Part shown: positions 7,422 to 14,962 of the stretch, in pieces
Layout: each line of letters starts with the position of its first letter
Position numbering within the stretch: the stretch's first letter is position 1
Source: an uncultured Bacilli bacterium
Lineage (GTDB): Bacteria > Bacillota_I > Bacilli_A > RF39 > UBA660
Length of the DNA: 22,143 bases
Reading direction: 5' to 3'
Assembly (NCBI GenBank): GCA_934132915.1
Contig: CAKPAK010000019.1
Location: 1-22,143 of the forward strand
Notes under the pieces: model-generated
The model's input: the letters and a program-made list of their open reading frames with translations, nothing else
Told to the model about the DNA's origin: nothing
Database searches by the model: none
Made by a program: the position numbers and the translations under genes

Positions 7422-8501
7422 ATGAATAAAATAAAGGAAAGTAGTAGTAATTCTATTAAAGAGAAAATAATTAATTCAAAAGCAATTGAATACTTAAAAA
7501 GTTTAAAAGAACTGTTAGGCAATACACCACCTATTCAGTATTTATTATCTAATGAAAAATTTTTATCAAAATTACTCCAAGATAGTAATAACGATATAGA
7601 TTATTTATGCTATCGATTAGGACGTATTTATAAATATTATCTAATAAGTGGTGATAAAAATATTTATAGTAATTATGAGGAAATTTTTGAAAAACTAAAT
7701 GCTCTTGAAGGAAATTTTGACTTCAAAAATTGGATATTTAATGATGGAGTATTTACTCATTCTTGCAATGGTAGCATGGTTAATTTAATTAAGAAAAATG
7801 GACTAGGAAGTCCGTTAAATAAAAATGAAGTTTTATTTGATGCACTTAATTTTTTAGAAAAAAAGTTAGCGATTACTGGGGAATATACAAAGCAACAAAG
7901 TGGTAGGGATGATGAAGTATATTTTACTTCTCCAGGTGCTACTTCGTTTGGTTATGCGTTTAGTTTTGCACCAGAGAGATTGTTTTTAGGAATATTAAAA
8001 CAAGAAAATGGTAATGCTATTCCAGTGGTTTATGGGGAGAACAAAAAAGATTATTATCGTAAAGTTATTTATCGTAAGTTTGAAAATAATCTTGATTTAG
8101 AAACAAAAAAGAATATAGAAATTATTCTTGAAGGTTATTTTTCAAATTTAAATTGTATTATTAGTTTTCCAATAAAAGATGTTTTAGACTCAAAAAATAT
8201 TTATTTCGAAACGATTAAAGAAGGAAAAGCTCTTAATTTAAAAGATTTTATAAATTCTAATTTAAATTTTTCCAGTGCATTTTTTACAGAGAGTGTTGGT
8301 AGCAATGCCAATACAAATAATATGGATAATTTTGTTATGATAAATACAGTAATCAGTCCAAAGAATCTCCATTTTTTACAAATTCCAGATCGATATGATT
8401 TGATGCAATTAATAGCCAAAAATAAGGAAATTCGTATAGGCGATGAATTTGACTACTTTACTTTCGAAGAATTATCTCCAAAACACAATTCAAAAAAATA
8501 A
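7422..8501 (+). CDS. Uncharacterised protein with ADP-ribosyltransferase-like features
   Basis: A 359-residue soluble protein starting after AAAGGAGTAGAGTAAA; there is no signal peptide or membrane helix. The first 100 residues look helical. Then FTHSCNGSMVNLIKKNGLG (111-129) resembles the first strand of ADP-ribosyltransferase folds (histidine H113, then a helix ending in a GL turn). VYFTSPGATSFGYAFSF (166-182) resembles the central Tyr-containing element, and FVMINTVISPKNLHFLQIP (304-322) a last-strand segment (xxI-P-xxLxxLxxx). This is inference from pattern; no catalytic acid is identified with certainty, though E290 is a candidate. The next gene has a clearer pattern of the same general kind. 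Codon use is AT-richer than in parC or the following genes, so recent acquisition is possible. No function is assigned. Confidence 0.5.
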   Translation: MNKIKESSSNSIKEKIINSKAIEYLKSLKELLGNTPPIQYLLSNEKFLSKLLQDSNNDIDYLCYRLGRIYKYYLISGDKNIYSNYEEIFEKLNALEGNFDFKNWIFNDGVFTHSCNGSMVNLIKKNGLGSPLNKNEVLFDALNFLEKKLAITGEYTKQQSGRDDEVYFTSPGATSFGYAFSFAPERLFLGILKQENGNAIPVVYGENKKDYYRKVIYRKFENNLDLETKKNIEIILEGYFSNLNCIISFPIKDVLDSKNIYFETIKEGKALNLKDFINSNLNFSSAFFTESVGSNANTNNMDNFVMINTVISPKNLHFLQIPDRYDLMQLIAKNKEIRIGDEFDYFTFEELSPKHNSKK

Positions 8502-8520
8502 TTTTAAAAGAGGTGTCTAT

Positions 8521-9585
8521 ATGCAAATATTATATCATGGCAGTAGCCAAAGTGATTTAACAAAACTACTTCCTCATCAATCTACTCATGGAAATTTTGT
8601 TTACGCAACAAAAAATAAAGAATTAGCGATTATTTTTTCAGGGATGTGTGGAGATGATTTAACTTACACTTTATTTCGAAATAGTGATGATGAACCTTGG
8701 CAGATTGTGGAAAGAATCCCTGGTGCATTTGCTAAAATGTTTAATAATTCTTCTTCAATCTATACAGTACCCAGTTTATCATTTAAAGATATTCATACAG
8801 GATTTTCAGAATTTGTCTCAGATGTTTCTGTAAATATAGAATCGGAAGAAAAAATAGAAAATGTCTATAAGAAGTTAAAAGAATTAGATAAATCAGGAAT
8901 CATTAAATTATATCATTATCCCAATCGTCCCAAAGAAATTCCAATGGATGATACGGACTTAATCCAAAAACAAATCAATCAAGCCAATAGAAATCATCAA
9001 GAAATAACCAAAAAAACATTTCGAAGACTATTATATCTTCATCCCAATTTGTTTCATTTTGTCAATCAAAAACTAGTATCCATCTCTTCTGATGATTTAT
9101 TTACCAAACAAGATTTAGTAGAAAATTTTGAATCCTTTATCTTACAACAAATGTTATTTCCAGATAGAGAACAGTATTTAGGCCTTAGCACTAAAGCAAT
9201 CACAACAACATTTCCTGAATTATCTTCTCAAATTCAAGAAAAATTATCTCTTTTAGATAAATCAAAGCAAGAAAAAACAAATTATCTACTTGAAAAACTT
9301 TTTAAAGGAAACCCTTCTTTTCCAGATTCCGACTTAGAACAAGTAAAAATTTATTATCAGAATGATAAAAGGACATTTTCTGAAATAGGAAAAGAAATCA
9401 TTGGCCAGTACGAGAAAGCAAGAAAATTTGAAGAGAAAATGCCAGAAAAAGAAAAGACTGAAAAAAATGTAAGAGTACTAAAGAAAACGCCAAATTCTTC
9501 TCTAGGTTTTACCAATCTTACCCTTTTAATCATTCTTATAATCATAATTATCTTTAGTCTTATTTTAGTTAACTTCTTAAAATAA
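8521..9585 (+). CDS. Tail-anchored protein with H-Y-E-like ADP-ribosyltransferase pattern
   Basis: A 354-residue protein. I choose the ATG at 8521 over an upstream in-frame ATG at 8443 because AGAGGTG sits 7 bases before it, the fold begins at once (MQILYHGSS), and the longer version would overlap the previous gene by 59 bases. LYHGSS (H6), FVYATKN (Y28) and FSEFVSDVSVNI (E98) are placed like the His-Tyr-Glu triad of PARP-like ADP-ribosyltransferases. ERIPGAFAKMF (65-75) and SIYTVP (79-84) recur, as I recall, in uncharacterised Bacillota proteins opening with YHGS. A helical, charged middle (150-320) leads to one C-terminal helix (about 332-350) with almost nothing after it, predicting a tail-anchored protein facing the cytoplasm. 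Activity is unproven. It lies 19 bases after its neighbour and 32 before the dockerin gene. Confidence 0.62.
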   Translation: MQILYHGSSQSDLTKLLPHQSTHGNFVYATKNKELAIIFSGMCGDDLTYTLFRNSDDEPWQIVERIPGAFAKMFNNSSSIYTVPSLSFKDIHTGFSEFVSDVSVNIESEEKIENVYKKLKELDKSGIIKLYHYPNRPKEIPMDDTDLIQKQINQANRNHQEITKKTFRRLLYLHPNLFHFVNQKLVSISSDDLFTKQDLVENFESFILQQMLFPDREQYLGLSTKAITTTFPELSSQIQEKLSLLDKSKQEKTNYLLEKLFKGNPSFPDSDLEQVKIYYQNDKRTFSEIGKEIIGQYEKARKFEEKMPEKEKTEKNVRVLKKTPNSSLGFTNLTLLIILIIIIIFSLILVNFLK

Positions 9586-9617
9586 GAAAATTGATAAGAA
9601 AAAATAAGGAGCAAAAA

Positions 9618-11117
9618 ATGAAAAAAAGAAATTTAATTTTAAGTATTATAGGAGGAATTTTATTTGTTGTAATAATCATCTCATTTTATACAACATTCTC
9701 TCTTGATACAGAATACTCCATCAAAAGTGATCGGTATAAAATTAAAGATAGCAATATTACAGAAATTTCTCCCAATACCAATATTTCTCTATTTTATCAG
9801 TATTTTGATTTAGAAAATTGTACCCTAAAAGTAGTAGATGATAGTAATCATGAACTAACTGATGGTTATATCACAAATAGAAGTAAGACGCTACTTTATA
9901 ATAAAGATAAAAAAGTCGTTGCCACTTATACCAATATCATCAAAGGAGATATTAATGAAGATGGCCTTGTTAATCAAGAAGACTTAAATTTATTTGGAGA
10001 ATATCTCATTCAAAAAGATAATCTTTCCCTAGATACTTTTGATATCAATGATGATAAAGAAGTTCATATCAATGACCTTATCCTTTTAGATAAGACAATC
10101 AATAGTGATTATCAATCTCTAACTCCAAAAGAAAAAAACTATCTCTTACAAACTTCTGAGACAACAAGAATTATTTATCAAATAGACCCATCCATCGGCA
10201 AAAATACCAATCTCATTTGGACAAGTCTTGACCCTACCATCGCCGAGGTAGATGCAACAGGCAAAGTAACAGGAAAAAAAGAAGGGACAACCAAAATTAT
10301 CTTGACCACCCCCGATAAAAAGCAAACAAGTGAAGTCGAAATAAAAGTGGATAACACTATTCAACTATCTCAAAAAGAAGGCATCGCTTATATCGGAGGA
10401 GACAACTTAGAAATAGGAATTAAAGCGGTAGATTATCAAGATATTACTTGCGCGCCAGAAAAAACAGAAATTGCCGAATGTGAAATAAAAGATAAAAAAT
10501 TAATCATTAAGCAAAAATCTCAAGGAAATACCAATATTGTAGTTTCTAGTAATCTTTATGGTAATGCCACCTTTTACTTAGACGTCATGTCAGTATATTT
10601 AAATGTTTTACCAAAATATTTATGTACAACCCCAGGAAATGCGCAACTAATCACCATAAGCGCAATGAATAGTGGAAAGTACACTTTTGACATTAGCGAT
10701 CTAAACGTCATCGCCAGTGCGGAAATGCAAAAATTTAATGGAAGAAATATGCTAAGGATCAATATGGGCCAACAAGCGGGAAGAGCCACTTTAACAGTAA
10801 AAGAAAGTCATGGAAATCAAAGCAATCAAGTGACGATTGATACGTATCGGATAAGTATTCCTGACATTGGGGGAGTAACAACAATTGATCACGATTTAGC
10901 AACAACCATCGCTGGGGAAAATTTGGGAAATCTAACTTGTGAAAGCCAAAATTCAGAGCTTGCTACTTGTGAAATTCAAGGAACCAAGTTAATTGTTCAC
11001 CCCCATTCATTAGGGCAGGTTACGATAAAAGTAAAAAATAGTTATACTTTCCGTGAAGAAAATTATGCTTGTGGCAGTACGGAATATTTAGTTATTGTAA
11101 AGGAGAATACAAAATGA
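9618..11117 (+). CDS. Membrane-anchored dockerin / BIG2 Ig-like surface protein
   Basis: A 499-residue surface protein. The ATG at 9618 is preferred over the in-frame one at 9591 because AAGGAG precedes it and it starts the basic MKKR of an anchor (helix about 6-27). Residues 109-162 form a type I dockerin-like module with two calcium-binding loops, GDINEDGLVNQEDL and FDINDDKEVHINDL. A BIG2 Ig-like domain follows (about 177-245; WTSLDPTIAEVDATGKVTG). Two later Ig-like modules carry a Cys-x9-Cys pair (C278/C288 and C441/C451). Dockerins bind cohesins, and the next gene may carry a cohesin-like domain. The stop TGA overlaps that gene's ATG, so the two are translationally coupled. The helix could be a cleaved signal peptide instead of an anchor; no cleavage motif is evident. 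Confidence 0.8.
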   Translation: MKKRNLILSIIGGILFVVIIISFYTTFSLDTEYSIKSDRYKIKDSNITEISPNTNISLFYQYFDLENCTLKVVDDSNHELTDGYITNRSKTLLYNKDKKVVATYTNIIKGDINEDGLVNQEDLNLFGEYLIQKDNLSLDTFDINDDKEVHINDLILLDKTINSDYQSLTPKEKNYLLQTSETTRIIYQIDPSIGKNTNLIWTSLDPTIAEVDATGKVTGKKEGTTKIILTTPDKKQTSEVEIKVDNTIQLSQKEGIAYIGGDNLEIGIKAVDYQDITCAPEKTEIAECEIKDKKLIIKQKSQGNTNIVVSSNLYGNATFYLDVMSVYLNVLPKYLCTTPGNAQLITISAMNSGKYTFDISDLNVIASAEMQKFNGRNMLRINMGQQAGRATLTVKESHGNQSNQVTIDTYRISIPDIGGVTTIDHDLATTIAGENLGNLTCESQNSELATCEIQGTKLIVHPHSLGQVTIKVKNSYTFREENYACGSTEYLVIVKENTK

Positions 11118-12451
11118 AAAATAAAATTATCCATTCAACTTTCCTTCTGATCTTCTTCTTCACAACCAATTTACAAGTGCAAGCGTTAACGCTAAAATGT
11201 CCAGAAGTTTCTTCACCAGAAGAAGAGGTAAATTGCCAAATTGAAAATGAAACAATATCAGGATTAAAAGCCAATATAGAATTATCTTCATCCATGATCT
11301 ATCAAAGTTTAATTCCAGATACACCTTGGAAAAATTACTATAACACCAAATTAGGCTTTGCTTTAGGAAATATTTCTTCTTCTCCCTTTCACGCCAACCT
11401 TTCCCTAAAAGTAGCCCCATCCACGCCATCAAGAGAATATGCCACCGTGACTTTAAAAAATATTGAAATCAGTACATCAGAATTTCAAAATACTTCATTA
11501 GAACCCATCACAAGTCGCATAAAGATTCTTTCTAATAATAATAATTTAAAAAGCTTAGAAGTATCCAATGAAAAAATAAAGCCAGATTTCGAAAAAACAA
11601 TAACTACCTATCAACTAACTACCAAAAAAGAGATTATTGAAATATCTGCTACCCCAGAAGATGAACAGGCAAAAGTAGAGGGAAATATTGGAACACAAAA
11701 ACTAGCATTAGGGACAAATAAACTAGAAATCAACGTAACCAGTGAACGAGGAAATCGCAAAAATTACATTATTTATGCAACCCGAATGATCGAAGAGCAA
11801 AATAAAATCGACAGTACAGCATTAAAATCGCTCATCATTAATAAAAAGCCAATTTCACTTCAAAAAAATAAGTATCACTATTCACAACAATTAGAAAATA
11901 AGGAAGAAATTCCTCAAATAGAAGCCATTCCATTAGTGGATAGTAGCAAAGTACAAGTGATTGCTCCAGAAAAATATTCAATAGGCGAAAATGAAATTAA
12001 AATTAAAGTAACTGCGGAAGATGGAACCACTGCAACCTATCTTATTCTAGTAAATAGAAATAAACTTCTCTCGACGGACAGTTCTTTAAAAAATATAGTT
12101 ATTGAAGATTATCCTTTTCAATTCTCTAGCAATACTTATCAATACAACTTAACAATAAAAGATGAAAAAAGTTTGAAGATCACAGTAACAACCAATAGTG
12201 CTAAAGCTAAATATAAAATTCTAGGGAATCATGATTTAAAAAATAATAGCGTAATTCGTATCCTAGTAACTGCGGAAGATGGAACGAATTCAACCTATCA
12301 AATCAAAATTACTAAAGATAATAGCGCCCCAAGTAGCATATTATTTATACAAAAGATAAAAATTCAAATTTTATTGTTAACCATTTTTTTCCTAATCATC
12401 ATTTTAGGAATCAAAATTCGAATCACAAAAACAAGAAAAAACAAAAGATAA
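11114..12451 (+). CDS. Cadherin-like beta-sandwich surface protein with possible cohesin-like N-terminus
   Basis: A 445-residue membrane protein. The start at 11114 follows AAAGGAGAATACAAA and overlaps the previous stop (ATGA); the in-frame ATG at 11069 lacks a ribosome site. A signal peptide (1-24, ending VQA) leads to an all-beta region (25-138) whose layout recalls cohesins: LTLKCPEVSSPEEEVNCQIE, a GL-KANIELSSS strand, then LGFALGN and ATVTLKNIEIS. This is weak and not proven. Three cadherin-like beta-sandwich repeats follow (about 142-224, 236-315, 323-401), with the recurring NNLKSLEV, STALKSLII and DSSLKNIVI openings and VTAEDGT-x-TYLI closings. A membrane helix (416-434) and a basic tail (RITKTRKNKR) anchor it. 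C29 and C41 could pair. No terminator separates it from ackA. Confidence 0.78.
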   Translation: MKNKIIHSTFLLIFFFTTNLQVQALTLKCPEVSSPEEEVNCQIENETISGLKANIELSSSMIYQSLIPDTPWKNYYNTKLGFALGNISSSPFHANLSLKVAPSTPSREYATVTLKNIEISTSEFQNTSLEPITSRIKILSNNNNLKSLEVSNEKIKPDFEKTITTYQLTTKKEIIEISATPEDEQAKVEGNIGTQKLALGTNKLEINVTSERGNRKNYIIYATRMIEEQNKIDSTALKSLIINKKPISLQKNKYHYSQQLENKEEIPQIEAIPLVDSSKVQVIAPEKYSIGENEIKIKVTAEDGTTATYLILVNRNKLLSTDSSLKNIVIEDYPFQFSSNTYQYNLTIKDEKSLKITVTTNSAKAKYKILGNHDLKNNSVIRILVTAEDGTNSTYQIKITKDNSAPSSILFIQKIKIQILLLTIFFLIIILGIKIRITKTRKNKR

Positions 12452-12481
12452 GTAAAATTTCATCAAAAAAAGCAAGAGTTA

Positions 12482-12490
12482 TGATATAAT
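12482..12490 (+). promoter_or_regulatory. Extended -10 promoter of ackA
   Basis: TGATATAAT is a perfect extended -10, 24 bases before the ackA ATG, with AAAGAGGTGG between. No convincing -35 is seen. The gap 12452-12514 has no terminator, so upstream transcripts may also read into ackA. Confidence 0.7.
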
Positions 12491-12514
12491 ACGTATTAAG
12501 AAAGAGGTGGAATA

Positions 12515-13699
12515 ATGAAAATATTATCCGTAAATGCTGGTAGTTCATCATTAAAATTTCAAGCTTATGAAATGCCAGAAGAAAAAATTTTAATGAAAGG
12601 AAGATTCGAAAGAATAGGGATCAATAATTCATTTTATACCATTTGGATAAATGGAGAAAAGATCAAAAAAGAAATTGCTTTACCAAACCATGAAGCAGCT
12701 TTTAAAATTGTAACGGAAGAACTCCTTAATTATAAAGTAGTAAAAAATTTAGATGAAATTGATGCCATCGGTCACAGAGTATTACATGGAGCAGAAATGT
12801 ATTCCGAATCAACCGTCATTGATGATGAAGTCATTCGGAATATTGAAAGCATTATTGATTTAGGACCATTACATTTGCCCGCAAATATCATGGGAATTAA
12901 AGCCGCTATGAAAGCATTTCCTAAAGCAAAGCAAGTAGCTTGTTTCGATACCAATTTTCATCAAACGATGAAAGAAGATCGTTACATTTATGCAGTTCCT
13001 TATGAATGGTATACCAAATATGGCGTTAGAAAATATGGATTTCATGGAATGAGCCATAAATATGTTTCCAATCGTGCTATGGAATTATTGGATAAAGATT
13101 TTGCCAATGTTATCGTTTGTCATTTAGGTCAAGGTGGAAGCATTAGTGCAGTTCGTGATGGAAGATGTATTGATACAACAATGGGATTTACACCAAATTG
13201 TGGAACAATCATGGGTTCTCGTTCAGGAAGCATTGATTATAGCATCATTCCTTATATGATGAAAAAAACCGGAAAATCTATTGAAGAGATTGATAATATT
13301 CTAAATAAAGAAAGTGGAATGTTAGGAATTAGTGGAATTAGTAGCGATTTTAGAGATATTGATGAAGCAATTGCTCAAAAAGATAAAGGTGCCATTCTTG
13401 CCCATCATGCTTACGTAAACTCAATTGTAAAATATATTGCGCAATACTATGTGGAATTAGGTGGAGTGGATGCGATTTGTTTCACCGCTGGCGTAGGAGA
13501 AAATGCCCCACACATTCGTAGAATGATATTAGACAGATTATCTTGCCTTGGTATCAAATGTGATCGAGAAGAAAATGACAAACATCGTGGTGAAGAAGCA
13601 TTGATCAGCACCCCAGATTCAACCGTAAAATGTTTTGTTATTCCAACTGATGAAGAAGTTGTCATTGCAAGAGATACCTATCAATTATGTAAAAAATAG
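12515..13699 (+). CDS. ackA: Acetate kinase
   Basis: A 394-residue cytoplasmic enzyme that makes ATP and acetate from acetyl phosphate and ADP in fermentation. It is full length for the family. The first signature VNAGSSSLKFQ (6-16) and the second (GHRVLHGAEMYSES, starting near residue 87) are intact. The nucleotide-binding ASKHA fold is shown by VIVCHLGQGGS and FTAGVGENA. The ATG follows AAAGAGGTGGAATA. Its usual partner pta is not in the window. The next gene starts only 14 bases after its stop, so the two form an operon under the -10 site at 12482, with shared termination at 14681. Confidence 0.97.
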   Translation: MKILSVNAGSSSLKFQAYEMPEEKILMKGRFERIGINNSFYTIWINGEKIKKEIALPNHEAAFKIVTEELLNYKVVKNLDEIDAIGHRVLHGAEMYSESTVIDDEVIRNIESIIDLGPLHLPANIMGIKAAMKAFPKAKQVACFDTNFHQTMKEDRYIYAVPYEWYTKYGVRKYGFHGMSHKYVSNRAMELLDKDFANVIVCHLGQGGSISAVRDGRCIDTTMGFTPNCGTIMGSRSGSIDYSIIPYMMKKTGKSIEEIDNILNKESGMLGISGISSDFRDIDEAIAQKDKGAILAHHAYVNSIVKYIAQYYVELGGVDAICFTAGVGENAPHIRRMILDRLSCLGIKCDREENDKHRGEEALISTPDSTVKCFVIPTDEEVVIARDTYQLCKK

Positions 13700-13713
13700 A
13701 AAGAAGTTCTAAA

Positions 13714-14682
13714 ATGGCCAATATTTATAAAAAAATTTATAAAGAGATAAAAAAGTATCCTAACATTGTCATTGCAAGACATATTGGCGCCGATCCAGAT
13801 GCATTAGGTAGCCAGTTTGCATTAAGAGAAATTATAAAAAATAAATTTCCCAAAAAATCTGTTTTTGCCATCGGAAATCCAGCTAGTCGTTTCAAATTTA
13901 TGGGAATATTAGATAAGATAGAAGAATTAGATAAAGAAAAAACACTTCTGATTGTGTTAGATACACCCGATATAAAAAGAATTGATAGCGTTCACCTTGA
14001 AGATTACACCAACATCATAAAAATCGATCATCATCCCTTTGTTGAAAAATTTGGAAGTATCGAATTAATTGACGATAATGCTTCCTCAACTTGCCAATTG
14101 ATTATAGAGTTTTTACTAAAAAATCATTTGAAGTTTGATGATAGTATCGCCAAAAATCTTTACCTTGGCGTAGTCTCTGACACCGGAAGGTTCATGCACA
14201 GTTATACCACGAACCGAACTTTTGAACTAATTACCATTCTCTTAAAAAAATCTAATATTGATTTTACCTCTTTATATGAACCCCTTTATATGCGTTCCTT
14301 AGCCGAAATTCGATTTCAAGGCTATATCCTAGAAAATATGACCGTTACAGATAATGGAGTTGCCTACATCAAAATAACAGAAGAAATGTTAAAAGAATTT
14401 AATGTTGATTCTGCCAGTGCCGGAAATATCATTAGTGATTTAAAATGCGTTAATGAAGTGTTGATTTGGCTCTTCCTAACTGAGGATAAAAAAAGCAATT
14501 TAATTCGAGCAAATATCCGATCACGTGGTCCAATCGTTAATGAAATTGCCACAATCTATGGAGGAGGCGGACATAAATTTGCCTCCGGTGCCCGACTAAT
14601 CAGTTGGAGTCAAGCCGATAACTTAATTAAAGACTTAGATAGTACATCGGAAAAATATCTTGAAGAAAATTCAGAAGAGTAA
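13714..14682 (+). CDS. nrnA: DHH/DHHA1 phosphoesterase, NrnA-like nanoRNase / pAp phosphatase
   Basis: A 322-residue cytoplasmic enzyme with the DHH layout: RHIGADPDALGSQ (22-34) and VLDTPDIKRID (metal site), IDHHPF (the DHH motif), ASSTCQLI, GVVSDTGRF, and the C-terminal DHHA1 signature GGGHKFASGA. NrnA enzymes degrade 2-5-base RNA fragments and remove the 3' phosphate from pAp; some relatives hydrolyse cyclic di-AMP products (family knowledge). The length matches NrnA and excludes the longer membrane-bound GdpP and RecJ. GAAAGAAG precedes the ATG. It is co-transcribed with ackA; the functional link is unclear. A long hairpin starts at its stop codon. Confidence 0.88.
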   Translation: MANIYKKIYKEIKKYPNIVIARHIGADPDALGSQFALREIIKNKFPKKSVFAIGNPASRFKFMGILDKIEELDKEKTLLIVLDTPDIKRIDSVHLEDYTNIIKIDHHPFVEKFGSIELIDDNASSTCQLIIEFLLKNHLKFDDSIAKNLYLGVVSDTGRFMHSYTTNRTFELITILLKKSNIDFTSLYEPLYMRSLAEIRFQGYILENMTVTDNGVAYIKITEEMLKEFNVDSASAGNIISDLKCVNEVLIWLFLTEDKKSNLIRANIRSRGPIVNEIATIYGGGGHKFASGARLISWSQADNLIKDLDSTSEKYLEENSEE

Positions 14683-14738
14683 AATACTTACTTAGAATTC
14701 ATCTTATATAAAAAAGAAATTCTAAATAAGTATTTTTT
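14681..14738 (+). terminator. Long hairpin terminator after nrnA; inverted-repeat element 2
   Basis: AAAATACTTACTTAGAATT (14681-14699) pairs with its near-perfect complement at 14718-14736 (19 pairs, one mismatch), then a run of T. The outer 12 bases are shared with the elements at 7312 and 21673. The remaining gap to 14906 is AT-rich, and I see nothing else in it. Confidence 0.8.
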
Positions 14739-14906
14739 TAACCATTATTTCTTCTCCCTTTTATTAAAGATTAGCAATAATTTTTCATCGATACCTTCTG
14801 TTACTAAACTGATCAAATTTTAAAATATAAAAAAATATTTTTATCCTGAATTGTCCTACTTTACTTTTTTATATAATCGTAATATAAAATGAAAAAAAGC
14901 TTTTAT

Positions 14907-14937
14907 TTGAACAATATTCTCAAAAATATGATATGAT
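14907..14937 (+). promoter_or_regulatory. Promoter of the WCT-repeat protein
   Basis: TTGAAC (14907-14912), 19 bases, then TATGAT (14932-14937) preceded by TGA as an extended -10. The predicted start of transcription lies just before AAAGGAGG. This rules out the upstream in-frame ATG at 14933, which lies inside the -10. Confidence 0.68.
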
Positions 14938-14962
14938 TAATCAAAAAAAGGAGGAATTATCC

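Noticed and set aside
8443..8520. Longer N-terminus for the YHGSS protein
   Set aside because: It overlaps the preceding gene and lacks a ribosome site; AGAGGTG points to 8521.
11069..11113. Longer N-terminus for the cadherin-like protein
   Set aside because: It would bury the signal peptide behind 15 residues and has no ribosome site; AAAGGAGA supports 11114.
14933..14962. Longer N-terminus for the WCT-repeat protein
   Set aside because: This ATG lies within the TATGAT -10 element, so it would not be in the transcript. AAAGGAGG supports 14963.
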